Assembly (NCBI RefSeq): GCF_000321225.1
Contig: NW_004450266.1
Span: forward strand, 7,676,144-7,740,143
Source: Odobenus rosmarus divergens
Taxonomy: Eukaryota > Chordata > Mammalia > Carnivora > Odobenidae
Length of the DNA stretch: 64,000 bases
Direction: 5' to 3'
The notes below the pieces were generated by a model. That model saw nothing but the letters and a program-made list of their open reading frames with translations, was not told the DNA's origin and did not search any database. This document shows, one piece after another, positions 24,930 through 35,920 of the stretch. Positions within the stretch are counted from its first letter, which is position 1. Each line of letters starts with the position of its first letter. The translations under genes and the position numbers were made by a program.

Positions 24930-27900
24930 AAAATCTGAAATAAGAACTCAAAAAAAAAAAATAATCTAAAAATGAATATGAGGGAGGAAAAGCTCAGTAA
25001 ACAAAATTAACCAAGAGAAACTATCTAATTTGAAGAGAAAAAAATATTGAAAAATAATAGCAGAGTTAGGGACCTATAGGCCAATAACAAAAGGCTTAAC
25101 AAAATATAATTGGAATCCAGAGGGAAAAGATTAAAAAAAAAAAACAGAAAAAAAATAACTGAACATATATTAACTGAAACTTTTCTAAATTTGGTGGAAG
25201 ACAAAATTTTTTAAATTTGACAAGCTCAGTACAAATCAAGCATGATAAGCAGAGCACAACCATGCTTAGGCACATCATAGTCATATTCCCATAAAACAAA
25301 GAGAAAAGCAGTCAGAAAAAAAAAAAAGATAAATTACATAAAGGAGGACAACAATTCGAATGACCTTTTACTTGAAGAAAGCAGCCAAACAATACCCTTA
25401 ATGTACAGAAAGGGCGGGGAGAAAGAAAAAAAAAACAAAAAAAAAAAAATTAACAACAACAAACTCCTCATCCAGAATTCTACAACCAACAAAAATATAA
25501 AAAAAAAAAAAAGTCAAAATAAAGCCATATTCAGATACGGGCCAACTCACACTGCAAGAAAGTCTATAGGAAAATCATCAATTTGAAGGAAAATGACAGA
25601 GATGATGTCAAAGAAGTGAAAAAAAAAAAAAATGATACATAAGTGGATAATGTAAAATAATATTTTTCTCTTAATTTAAAAAAAAAAAAAAAATTAATCA
25701 CAAGATTACAACATTGTCTTGTGAGGTTTATAGGTAGACTTAAAAAAAAAAAAAAGCAAAGCACAACGGATGGGAAGAATACTAAATATCTCCACCAGAC
25801 AGGAAGTTTCCAACGTTTTATGTGAAGTGGTTTGAATATTTAATAAAGAATCTATATTGTAATCAAAAAAAAAAAAACTAAAAATATGGCAAAAAAAAAA
25901 AACCACCCCAAATCAGAAAGGGCATAAAAAAAAAAAAACTTTTAAAATATTTAAGTAATACAAAAGAAGGCAGAAATTGGGGAACAAAAAAAAAAAAACA
26001 GTTGAGCAAACAGGAAATAATGATGGTAGAATCCAATCTACCCACATCATTATTTAAATATCAGGTTCAATGCTTCAATCAGAAGTCAGACATAGTCATA
26101 TTGTATATAAAAAAAAAAAATGACACACTTTAAATATGAAGATACAGGTAGGATGAAAGTGAAGGGAAAAAAAAAAAAAAAGTGAGCACAGGAAGACTGG
26201 AATGACTATATTCATACCAGATAAAGTAGCCTTCAAAGTATTATCAGACAAAGTTGGTCACTTCATAACAGTAAGAGTCAATTCAGCTGGAAAAAAAAAA
26301 AAATATATTTATGCAACGAATAAAGTTTCACAATGCAAGAAACAAAATTAAAAAAAAAAAAAAACTCCACGATATGTAAGGATTTTAACACCCATCTTTT
26401 AGCAATTAATATATTTTTTTTAAAAAAGTAAAACCCTGTAAAATGAGAATAACACTATCAACTCCTTTGAAGTAAAAAAAAAAAAAAGAACACTCTATTC
26501 TACATCTGCAGAATATACATTTTTAACCCCAGTTCCCATGGTACATTCACCAAGATGGGCTATATAATAAAACTCAATATATTTAAAAGGATTAAAAAAA
26601 AAAAAAAAATGTTCTATGACTAAATTGGAATTAAACTAGAATAAGATATGTAGAGTATATTTGAAAATAAAATAAATACTTTTATATCTAGATATAGCTG
26701 AATTTTTAAAAAATTTCCAAAAAAAAAAAAAAAAACAATCATAAGGGAAATTAGGGGGAAAAAGTTAAACCAAATGATAAAAAAAAAAAAATTCAAAATT
26801 TATGGGTTGCAGCTGAGGCAATGCAAATTTACAGGGAAATAAAAAAAAAAAAATGCTTATACTAGAAAAGAAGAACAATCCAAAAGGAAGAACTTACATT
26901 TAAAAAAAAAAAAAGAAAAGAAGCACAGGAAACCCAAAATAAGTGGAAGAAAGGAAATAAATAAAAAAAAAAAAATAAATGAAATAGAAAACACAAAGCA
27001 ACAGAGCCCCAAATTTAGTTCTTTGAAAGCATTTACAGAATTGACAAACCTCTAATTATACTGCCCAAGTAAATAAAAGACATAAAAAAAAAAAAATAGG
27101 AATGACATTCTAATAGGTTAATTTTATGAAGAAATTCTATCAGGAAAAAAAAAAAAATAGATGAGATGGAAATATTTCTTTAAAAGTAAAACTTACCAAA
27201 ACTGACTCAAAATGAAACAAAAATCTGAATATTATACAAATGAACTTCTATTTTAAAAAATTCCCACAAAAAAAAAAAAGGCTCTGTCAATTACATCAAA
27301 CATTCAAAGATGAAATACAAGCCTTCCAAAAAAAAAAAAAGAAATAGAGGAAGAAGAAAGATATCCCAACTTATTTTATGAGATCAGCAAAAAAAAAAAA
27401 ATATCATAACTGGACAAAGACACCACAAGAACAATGCCTCAGGAAAATAGAAAAAAAAAAAAACAGCAAAATATTAGCATATCAAATCTGATAATACCTA
27501 AAGTTGACAATACCTTGTGATCAAAAGCATTTATCCCAGTGATGCAAGGTTCATTTCACACTTAGAAACCTATCAATGTAATTCGCCATGTTAAAAAAGA
27601 AAAAATGAAAAAAGTTCTATCACCATTACAATAGACTCAGACAAACCACCTGACAAAATTCAACACCAATTTTGTTAGAAACTCTCCAACTAGGACGAGA
27701 ATTTCCTCCTTGTGATATAAACATTTTGAAAAATCTATAGCTAAATCAAACTTAATTGTTAAATACCGAACACTTTCCCATTAGGATCAGTAACATGACA
27801 AAGCTGTCCCCTTCTGAAAAAAAAAAAAATCATTTTATTGGAGGTTGGAGGTATTCCAATAAGGTAAGAAAAATAAACATAAGGCCAAAGGACAGAAAGG

Positions 27901-28240
27901 AATAAGTAAAATCATATTGACTTGTAAATAACCTGGTTAAAAAAAAAAAAAAATCCTAGGGCATTTACAAAATAACTACTAAAATTGATGAGTAAGCTTA
28001 GCAAGGTTGCAGGATATAAGATTAACATGCAAAAATCAATTCTAGTTTTTATAATTCTAACATTAAGCAACTAGAAAATTCAAACAAATCCATTTATAAC
28101 ATTTAAAAATACTCAGAAATAAATTTAACAAAAAAGAATTTGCAAGACTCCTACGCTGAAAACTATGGAATATTGTGTTAAGAAAAAAAAAAAAATAAAT
28201 AAATGGAGAGCTATACATAAGGTCTGCACCCAATTCCAAT
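24930..28240 (+). repeat. Degenerate L1, 5' part (ORF1 end and ORF2)
   Basis: The order of L1 landmarks is kept: an ORF1-end region with CATCCAGAATTCTACAACC (25470), then ORF2 text such as ATTTATCCCAGTGATGCAAGG (27528), GGTTGCAGGATATAAGATT (28004) and AATAAATGGAGAGCTATAC (28196). All frames are broken. The element continues after an LTR-like insertion. Confidence 0.75.
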
Positions 28241-28244
28241 GTGA

Positions 28245-29035
28245 AAAAAAAAAAACCCATAGCAAAAAGCAATTCTCCTATACCAGTTGGGTATCCTACA
28301 ATTCAACAGCATTCTCCCACTATCTACACCTGGAGAGAGCATCCAATGCTCCAGGTTGAGGTTGAGGTCCACCAAGACTGCTCCCTCCCCCAACTTCAGA
28401 AACCAGTTGCAAATCCAGGCTGTCATCTGTGCTTCTTTCCATTGGACTACAGATTGTAGGATTCCAAGGACATCCTCCTTGGGCTCAAAAAAAAAAAAAG
28501 AGAGGCACACAGAACTCAGGAACAACATTTTACTTACTGGGTTAAGTAAAAAAAAAAAAAAGGATAGTACTCATAAACAGCCAGATGGAGGAGATGCATA
28601 GGGCAACTAAAAAAAAAAAAACCACGCCCTCTTCAGGTGTGCCACTCTCCCCCAGGTTCCACGGTTCACCAAAAAAAAAAAACTCAGAACCCCATCCTTT
28701 TGGATTTTTAATGGAGGCTTCATTATGTATGCATGCCAGACTAAATCATTGGCCATTGGCTACTGAATTCAATCTCTAATCCCTTCCCCTCCAAAAAAAA
28801 AAAAGCAGGGTGAGACTCAAAGTTCCAACTCTCTAATCCACAGGGTCAGTTCCCCTGACAACCGGTCTGCACCTTCAGGTGTTTTCCAGAAGTCACTTCA
28901 TTAACATAACAAGAGACACCTTTGTAGCTCTAATCAGGAAATTCCAAGGATTTTAGTAGCTCTGTGCCATAAACAAAAAAAAAAAAAGTGTTTCTTATTA
29001 TAAATCACATTATCACAAAACAATATTCATGAATT
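28245..29035 (+). repeat. LTR-like insertion inside an L1 (ERVL/MaLR-type suspected)
   Basis: This roughly 0.8 kb block interrupts ORF2 of an L1. Phrases such as GGAGGCTTCATTATGTATGC, AAATCATTGGCCATTGGCTA, GGAAATTCCAAGGATTTTAG and CTTATTATAAATCACATTATCACA resemble solitary LTRs of old endogenous retrovirus-like elements. No internal coding part is present, and the exact family is not assigned. A blocks hide several parts. Confidence 0.5.
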
Positions 29036-30240
29036 GAAAAAAAAAAAAGTTATGCTCTCAATTCTTTCAAAATTCTTCGCGGCTTTTTTTGAGGAGGGGA
29101 AAAGGGAAGTTACAGTTGACAAACTATTTTTTTAATTATGTCAAAATGAAAAACACCAATCTTGAAATAGAATAGTCAAAACCAATCTTGAAAAAGATAA
29201 ACAAATTTGGAAGAATTACAAAAAAAAAAAACAAGACTTACCGTAAAGCTATAATAATCTCGATGCTGGTACTGGTATAGAAAAAAAAAAAATTAACAGA
29301 ATAGAGAATCCAGAAATAGAGCTACCCTTACTTGGTGACTGATTTTGGAGGGGGGCGGGGAGGAGGAGGGCAGGAAACAAACAAAAAAACACCAAAATAG
29401 TCTAATGGGAAAGGAAAATCTTTTTGAACAAACAGGGTGGGAATCACAGGGTTTTGATGTGGGAGATCAAATGAAACCCTACCTGGCACGATATGCAGAA
29501 ATTCGAAAAAAGTCAGACTAAGAGGTAAAACTATATAGATTTTGGTGGAAACAGAAGAGTTTCATGACTTGAGGTAGGTGTCTCTTGTCACTGAAAACAA
29601 TAGCCATACAAGAAAAATATGAGAAACTGGACTTTACCAAAATTAAAAACTTTCGCTCATCAAAAATACCATCAAGAAAACGAAGTAGAAAGCCATAGAC
29701 AGGGAAAAAAAAAAAAAAAACATACATTTCAGAAATAATGACCAAGATTTATAAAAAGGTCTACTCCTAAAAAAAAAAAAAGGACAAATAAGAACATATC
29801 CACAGACTTGTATATGTGTAGTTATAACAAAAAAAAAAAAAATAGCTTAATATTGTCAATAGCCCTGGCAACTTTCAATACGAAAATGGGAAAAAAAAAA
29901 AAGAGATTCATTTAACTGACTACTCACAAATGAAAATTATTAATATGTATAAAAAAAAAAAAAAAGCTCAAAAACATTTTGCTGAGTGAATGAAGCCTTT
30001 CATAATAAAACAAAAAAAAAAAAACCATTTATATGAAATTCTAAAACAGAAAAAAACTAATACAGAGTGAAAAATTTAGAATATCATTTGCCTCTGGGGA
30101 GAGTGGTCAAAGGGTAACATTTCCTATCTTGAGAGGTATTTGGGTTACCCGGCTGTATGCACTGGTTAGTACTCAGTGAACTTATAATTAATTGTAAAAA
30201 AAAAAAATGCAAATTTTATTTTACACACTAAATATTGAAC
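29036..30240 (+). repeat. Degenerate L1, 3' part after the LTR-like insertion
   Basis: CAAAACCAATCTTGAAAAAG (29177), TAAAGCTATAATAATCTCG and TACTGGTATAG continue ORF2 where the 5' part stopped. GGACTTTACCAAAATTAAAAAC (29630) and a 3' UTR-like end near 30230 follow. The two parts are collinear, so they were one insertion. Confidence 0.72.
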
Positions 30241-30898
30241 TCGTTAGTGACACGCAAAAAAAAAAAAACAGAGAGAAATGTGCTCATGTCTCTAACCGTG
30301 AAATGCACGGTTAGTCCATAGAATAATGGAGAGAGGGATAGATATGGAGATAGGTAATTATGTAAATGAATATTAATGGTAGAATCTGGGTGTCGAGTAC
30401 ATGGGTACTCACCAGGACATTATTTCAACAATAATGTGTAAAAAAAAAAAATCTTTAAAAATAATTTGGGGGAAAAACCTTAGTGATCTTCTGAGTTCTA
30501 CAATTTACAGTTCCAAACAAGACAATTAGTTCAAATTCAGAAATATTTAGGAAAGAAATAAAAAAAAAAAAAAAAGGCCACTTGACCTGGTTTACTCACC
30601 GTTTACAGGAGTGTTATCCTTCCTCTCCAACCTCATTTCAGTGATACTCTGCAGTGTTTGCCAAGACTCTCCTTTCCTTTTTCCTACTTCATGTCGTCCT
30701 ATTTCTTTTGCCGTATCCTTTTCTTATCCACCTCATTAAACCTATTTTTTTCTCGTGGTTTTGCCACTAATATTCTTCATTTCCTCCACTAATAGTTCTC
30801 AAAATAAAAAAAAAAAATTGGTTTCTTCTTAAAGTTCAGACTCATTGACCCACTAGGAAGCTCCTGAAAAAAAAAAAATGAGAGCTGGACCCTGCAAT

Positions 30899-30968
30899 CT
30901 ATAGTCAACGAGTTCCACAGGTGATCCAAAAAAAAAAAACTATAGTCAACAAGTTCCACAGGTGATCC
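30899..30968. repeat. Direct duplication, 41-base offset
   Basis: The 29-base phrase that begins CTATAGTCAACGAGTTCC at 30899-30927 returns at 30940-30968 with one change (CAACAAG for CAACGAG). The 12 bases between the copies are an A block, so the unit is 41 bases. It is either a real tandem duplication or an assembly error near the contig end. Confidence 0.85.
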
Positions 30969-31130
30969 TCATGCACGCTGTCCACAAGAAAAAAAAAAAA
31001 CTGCCCAACATCGAGCGGAGCTGCACCTGCTCCTTCTGGTGCCACTGTTTCCTTTGGATGATTCAACTTACTTTCTGCCTCTGTTTCCACTTTCATTTCT
31101 TCAATCTGTTAAAAAAAAAAAATTTGTTTT

Positions 31131-31180
31131 NNNNNNNNNNNNNNNNNNNNNNNNNNNNNNNNNNNNNNNNNNNNNNNNNN
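31131..31180. other. Assembly gap of 50 N
   Basis: Fifty N separate the contig carrying the periodic A blocks from the next contig. The round length suggests a placeholder gap, so the true distance is unknown. Confidence 0.98.
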
Positions 31181-31253
31181 GTCCCTGCCCGCCCCGACAA
31201 CAGGATCTCTTAAACATTGTGCTGTATCACTGTAGGGTTTACCTCCCTCTCCG

Positions 31254-31256
<3 letters not shown>

Positions 31257-31299
<43 letters not shown>
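31257..31299. other. Poly-G tract of 43, likely sequencing artefact
   Basis: Forty-three G, then C, nine G and C, lie 77 bases after the N gap. Long pure G runs are typical of no-signal cycles in two-colour sequencing and are rare in mammalian DNA. The position at a contig edge fits poor read support. Confidence 0.75.
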
Positions 31300-31309
31300 C
31301 GGGGGGGGG

Positions 31310-31413
31310 CACCGGCCTCCTGCCCCGCTGACAACCCCTCCCTAGGTGCTGCTCTTGTGCTCTCTGTCTCTCATTCTCTCTCTCTCTCAAATAAATAAAT
31401 AAAATCTTTAAAA
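31310..31413 (+). repeat. SINEC 3' half, possibly inverted by misassembly
   Basis: A CT-rich stretch followed by CAAATAAATAAATAAAATCTTT is the 3' half of a plus-strand SINE. The neighbouring minus-strand body lacks exactly this part. It may be the missing tail of the same copy placed in the wrong orientation. Confidence 0.7.
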
Positions 31414-31437
31414 GGGGGGGGGGGGGGGGGGGGGGGG
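31414..31437. other. Poly-G tract of 24 at a SINE junction, likely artefact
   Basis: Twenty-four G directly follow the A-rich tail of a plus-strand SINE fragment and precede a minus-strand SINE body. Together with the 43-G tract nearby it marks an unreliable join. Confidence 0.75.
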
Positions 31438-31438
31438 T

Positions 31439-31574
31439 GGTGCGGGAATCTTCAAGCAGACTCCCCGCTGAGCACAGAGCCCAGCTCAGGGCTGAATCCC
31501 AGGGCCCTGAGATCATGACTTGAGCCAAAATCAAGAATCGGAAGCTTAACCTACTCAGCCACCCAGACACCCCT
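31439..31574 (-). repeat. SINEC body without its tail
   Basis: The segment runs from CAGACTCCCCGCTGAGC to TCAGCCACCCAGACACCCC and lacks the expected T-rich and GA-rich 3' part. A 24-G tract takes its place. Confidence 0.85.
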
Positions 31575-31579
31575 TCTAC

Positions 31580-33120
31580 CCATAAGATTAACGTTTAATA
31601 TGAATGCTATATGAGTTCTTTAATGGTACTATGCCCCTTTACAGCTCCCCTTGGCTGGACTAAGACATGAATTAGAAAGTCCTCATTTGTGGCACCATAT
31701 GATTGGCCCAGCTCTATTTCTACAGTTACATGTCTTTACTTTCCTTTCTTTTATCTTCTGCGTTTCAGAAACTTTCAGCCACTTACTTTTCCCACAGTGT
31801 CCTGCATATTTGTGATTTGTTCCCAGAGGAGGAACTTTGCTTTCATCCATTCAGAAGAGCTACAATCTTTCAGCTTGTGATAACAAAATAGTTTATGTCT
31901 ACAAAATAATACGTTCTGTGAGAAAATTGTTACTGTAAATCTAAAACTTTCTAATTTATAACACTCTCTCCACATCAAAATAATTGTTTTTAATTAGCAT
32001 AATTTTGAAATAATGGGAACTTTCTCAAGAACAAAACTGCAGAACCAGTTAATTATAAGGTCCTTGCAGCCAGGAGCAGTGTCTATATTGGTTACCATTG
32101 CATCCTTAGCACTAACATAGTGCCAGAGACCCCATTTGCTCTCCAGATGTGCTATTCATAACAAATCCCCAATATGTACAAATACATTAAATTACCAACA
32201 TCCCAGGATTTTGTAAAAAAAAAAAAAAAATCAGAAGGTGACATAAAGTTTTTCACATAAAGTCTTGTGTGCAGTATGTACTCAATGAATATTCATTCCT
32301 GTCTCTTTATAGACAGAAGCAGAGCTTAGTCCTCCATCAGAGCAATTAAATTTGGGAATGGGATGAGGTGGGGGTTGGCCTATTCCAAATGTGAGAAGGA
32401 AAAAGAACAAGTACAAAAGTCTTCCCCATTGTCTCCAGTATCTCAGCATTGCCGTTTCCTTTAACTTCTTTACATCAATAGTAGCAAACACCAGGTCAAT
32501 ATCTCCCCTGAAAATTTTTTATTGAGTAGTGAATGTGTTTAAAGGAGAAGTACTCTCCTGTTCCCCTCAAGCTATACTTTTGTCTATAGTCATACAAAGA
32601 GTGTATGTTAAGAACAGACCTATACACCTAATTTCTATTATTCTTGGAATCCATAGAGATCAAGGATCAAGTAGTAATGTGGCAAGGAAAACGATGATGG
32701 AATAAAGATTTGCATTGATTCTCCAGACGCCAATAACTGAGAACATTAAGGCTCTCAATCAGGGTCTTTGTTTAAATGCATTCACTTTAAGAGACGCCCA
32801 TTATAAGGCTCTTTGGTAACTCCTGTCTTTAACAAGCACAGTTTCTGTAAACTGATACCAGTCGATTGTTGGCAGGTTCAAAGTCCTGAGATTGGAGTTT
32901 TTAGGACTGGGGGTGGGGGTGGAAAGGCACACTTCACCCATCTAGTGTAACTTGCTTCATATTCAGTTCAATTCAAGACCACACATATTTACTAAGCACC
33001 TCTATGTGCAAAGCAATAAGCGGAATGTCAAGTATCCAAAGTAATAGAAATATCTTAAGTGACTGGAGCAGCAGACTATACAAGGGCTAATCGTGCCACC
33101 AGATAGGCTGTGATAGGTGC
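31580..33120. other. Mostly unique sequence, no gene seen
   Basis: Weak L2-like words occur near 32060-32140 (GTCCTTGCAGCCAGGAGCAG, TGCATCCTTAGCACTAACA). At 32690-32890 a repeat-free segment (GGGTCTTTGTTTAAATGCAT, GACGCCCATTATAAGGCTC) could be conserved. No ORF with recognisable domains. Confidence 0.4.
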
Positions 33121-33123
33121 AGG

Positions 33124-33162
33124 GATGATGATGATTGATGATGATGATAATGATGATGATGA
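33124..33162. repeat. GAT microsatellite
   Basis: GATGAT units with single-base interruptions, just upstream of a MIR. Confidence 0.9.
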
Positions 33163-33380
33163 ACTTTTATCTCTGAAATACTTCCTATGTGGCAGATATT
33201 GTTCTAGATGTTTGTCAGGTAGTAAACATACATACAATGTAGTCATCACAATACCCTGTAGAAAATGTCATTAATTACCTCATTTCACACGTGGGGAAAC
33301 TGAGGCACCAAGTTGCTAGGTAACTTGACTTAGGTCACATAGCTATTAAGTGAAGAGCTGAATTGGGGGGCAAACAGTAT
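33160..33380 (-). repeat. MIR
   Basis: CTATGTGGCAGATATTGTTC, ACGTGGGGAAACTGAGGCAC and GGTCACATAGCTATTAAGTG are the reverse complement of MIR. Confidence 0.85.
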
Positions 33381-33589
33381 TAGGATCTGGACCTATATAG
33401 AGAACTATAGGGTCTATGGTTTTATAGGACAAAGGATGAAAGACAGCGGGGATTGCCTGAGCAAAGTTTTAGATGCACAAAAGTGTATGGCATGTGGGCC
33501 GGATATTTTTCATTTGTTCTAAATTCAACCTCTAACCCTTTCTGCCCTGGTCTGTGCTCTGGGAAGATGATTTCTACATATATACTCAC

Positions 33590-33900
33590 TCAGACTGCCT
33601 GGCCTTCTGGTTTCCAGTTGCATTTGGCCAATGGGAGGCACCAGTAAGAGAGCAAAGTGTGAGAAGACAGAGTCCAGGATCTGTTCTTCCTGCTTCGTTC
33701 TGCTGGGCCAGGGTTTGACAACTCAGCTTCTCTACCTAAGCCCACAACTTCTGATAGGCAGCCCCTTTCCTATGGCTACAAATCCTTCCAAGTTCTCTAC
33801 CCATACTTCCGTAATTTGTCCATTCACCAAGCTCTCTTCAGTTACCCTTTCGAGTGCAGCCTTCTTTCCTGGCTGAATGTTGTCTGATAGAGCATACTTA
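33590..33900. repeat. Ancient interspersed repeat, family not assigned
   Basis: CCTTCTGGTTTCCAGTTGCA, TTTGGCCAATGGGAGGCACC and a CT-rich continuation match a frequent mammalian repeat pattern that I recall but cannot name. Open frames here are incidental. Confidence 0.45.
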
Positions 33901-34344
33901 GGGAACAGAGCATGGTCAGGTATGCCCCTTGGAATGGTAACTCTAGCCACCACAGTGTGGAGAATGGACTAGAGGCTGCTGAGCTCTGAAGCAGGGTGCA
34001 AGTTCATGCACCAAAAGCATCAGGAGAGAGAAGTAATGGCAAGTGAGGTTCAAGGGGAAGGAAGGAGGCTTCATCTATGGGACCTTGTGATGTCCTGGAT
34101 TGGAAGTTGAGGAAGTAAAGGGAACTGGAAATGGCTTTGGGCAGCCTGGCTTGATGGCCTAAGAGGTGCTATACCCTGGACTAGTCAACAGAAAGCCAGA
34201 AGAGAAGTGCAACTTTCCTGCAACTGAGAGAGCTTGGCCAAGACTGACAACCTGATTTGCTCCATTTTCTTCATCTAGGGTATGCAGGCAGGAATGCCTT
34301 TACTCTCTCCTAGGATATCCAGAGACTTTTGCAGTTTTCATTTC

Positions 34345-34545
34345 TCTAACTTGTGACTGCATTCTGAGAACAATCCTATGAAATAGGAGGGGCAGATATT
34401 AACACACCCATTTCAGAATTGGGGAAAATCAAGTTTTGAAGTAATATGACTTACAACAAGATAGTTAATAAATCACAGTATCAGGATGAGAACTAGGAGT
34501 TCCAAGGTGATACTTCTGCCGCCTCCAGGCTGCCTGTTTCTTCAG
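34345..34545 (-). repeat. MIR
   Basis: GAACAATCCTATGAAATAGG, CCATTTCAGAATTGGGGAAA and GATAGTTAATAAATCACAGT fit a diverged MIR. Confidence 0.6.
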
Positions 34546-34776
34546 GTTCTTAAGCATGTCCCGGAGATGCCGGATTAAGGGGAAGTGCAAGAGCTCTACT
34601 ACAGAGGTTGAAGTGCAACAGGAGGGTGTCTTGCTCCACTTTCTGCACTGAGATGGCAGTCCTGTCTCCTTAAAATCTCTCTCAACTGATGGTCAGGTTG
34701 TGAAAGAGGTTGAATTCCAGAGAGCCCTTAAGTCTCTGAATCTCAATTTGGAAAAAAAAAATTTTTTTGAAAATAC

Positions 34777-34797
34777 CTAATAATAATAATAATAATA
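34777..34797. repeat. AAT microsatellite
   Basis: Seven TAA/AAT units. Confidence 0.85.
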
Positions 34798-35189
34798 GCC
34801 AACCCACAGTATTAAGGGAGATAGCTCATAAGAATTTGCCATGACCAGTAAGCTGGGTGAGTAAACAAACAAACAAAAACCCATCTGCTCTGAGATTCAA
34901 AAACTCAAAAGCAGTTATTCTCAAAAGGATATTTGTTTTCTGAGGGAAAAAAAGCTATGTTAGAATCTTGTCTCTACTACTGTAACATATTAAAATTGGG
35001 GGTGAGGGGTGTGGCATTGTGTTCCCCAAACAGTTCCATGGAATGTATTCATTCACTGATGAAATAGCAAAAAAGTGAAGCGAAAAACAATAGAGTGATG
35101 AGACAGAGAGATGCTAATACATATTCAGTGCTGAAATTTTTCAATGATCAAAAAATATGAAAACTTCTTTAAAAACAATTTTGACTGTT

Positions 35190-35505
35190 GAATCACAGAC
35201 CTGTACCTCTGAAACAAATAATACATTATATGTTTAAAAAAAAAAAGAAGATAGTAGGAAGGGAAAAATAAAGGGGGGGGGAATTGGAAGGGGAGATGAA
35301 CCAGGAGAGACTATGGACTCTGAGAAACAAACTGAGGGTTCTAGAGGGGAGGTGAGTGGGGGGATGGGTTAGACTGAGGGCACGTACTGAATGGAGCACT
35401 GGGTGTTATATGCAAACAATGGATCATGGAACACTACATCAAAAACTAATGATGTAATGTATGGTGATTAACATAACATAATAAAATAAAATAAAAAAAC
35501 AAGTT
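35190..35505 (+). repeat. Carnivore L1 3' UTR fragments
   Basis: ACCTGTACCTCTGAAACAAA and TACATTATATGT precede a second stretch with AGAAACAAACTGAGGGTT, GGAGCACTGGGTGTTATATG and an A-rich end. These are typical of the 3' UTR of carnivore L1. A tail-like stretch precedes another 3' UTR segment, suggesting two insertions or a rearranged one. Confidence 0.8.
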
Positions 35506-35694
35506 TGAAGAGGTTTTTGTAATGTGAGGCTTTCTAGAACCGCTATATGCTAATATTCATGAGTAGGGACATAGTATATACTGACTCCAAATGTATTTGT
35601 TCCCAGATCCCTGTTTTAAAGGATATAGTTTAGGAAATGCTAAATAGATAATATTCTGGGTCCTGGTAGCCAATTTTTTAATGCAGAATGGGAA

Positions 35695-35920
35695 TGGAGG
35701 TGATATTTAATATTTGGTGAGTTGTTCCTTTGTGTCAAGTAATGTGCTGGTACTCTTGCACACATAATCATTATTAATTCTCACCAAAGCTCTTTAAAGT
35801 AGATATTATTGGCCCCAGATTGCAGATATGAGCACTTGGGCTCTGGGGAGCTAATCAGCACAAAGTCATTTAGCTGTTAAATTGAAAGACCAGGAATGGA
35901 ATGATGCTTTTCTGTAAAGC
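35695..35920 (-). repeat. MIR
   Basis: GTCAAGTAATGTGCTGGTAC, AATTCTCACCAAAGCTCTTT and GTCATTTAGCTGTTAAATTG fit MIR. Confidence 0.7.

Larger units (their letters stand above)
1..31122. other. 61-base periodic blocks of 12 A overwriting native sequence (assembly or data artefact)
   Basis: Runs of 12 A start at 62, 123, 184, 245, 306 and so on, each at 1 + 61k. I checked the phase at 977, 1038, 3051, 12628, 15007, 20070, 27817, 30928 and 31111, and it never drifts. Runs longer than 12 are explained by native A next to a block. Some slots are empty, for example 672, 1404, 1526, 1648, 1831, 1892 and the five slots 27512-27756. Slot 0 is imperfect: it begins TT and then has 10 A. In SINE copies crossed by the grid, the block replaces exactly the 12 bases expected there, so this is substitution. 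A strict phase across 31 kb of unrelated repeats cannot come from evolution. I infer corruption of one contig. Confidence 0.95.

Noticed and set aside
28241..28601. Overlapping plus-strand frames of 72 and 104 codons as a coding exon
   Set aside because: They lie within an LTR-like insertion and include lattice-made Lys runs.
62..31122. The A blocks as a CRISPR array, satellite DNA or a natural tandem repeat with 61-base units
   Set aside because: The 49 bases between blocks are all different and belong to ordinary SINE, L1, MIR and unique sequence. Blocks replace rather than separate native DNA.
62..31122. The A blocks as a nucleosome-linked or DNA-curvature signal
   Set aside because: A natural signal would be statistical. 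Here the register is exact to the base over 31 kb and stops at a contig gap.
31109..31570. 153-codon minus-strand frame with poly-proline
   Set aside because: It runs through the N gap, the 43-G tract and SINE pieces. The proline run is the complement of the G artefact.
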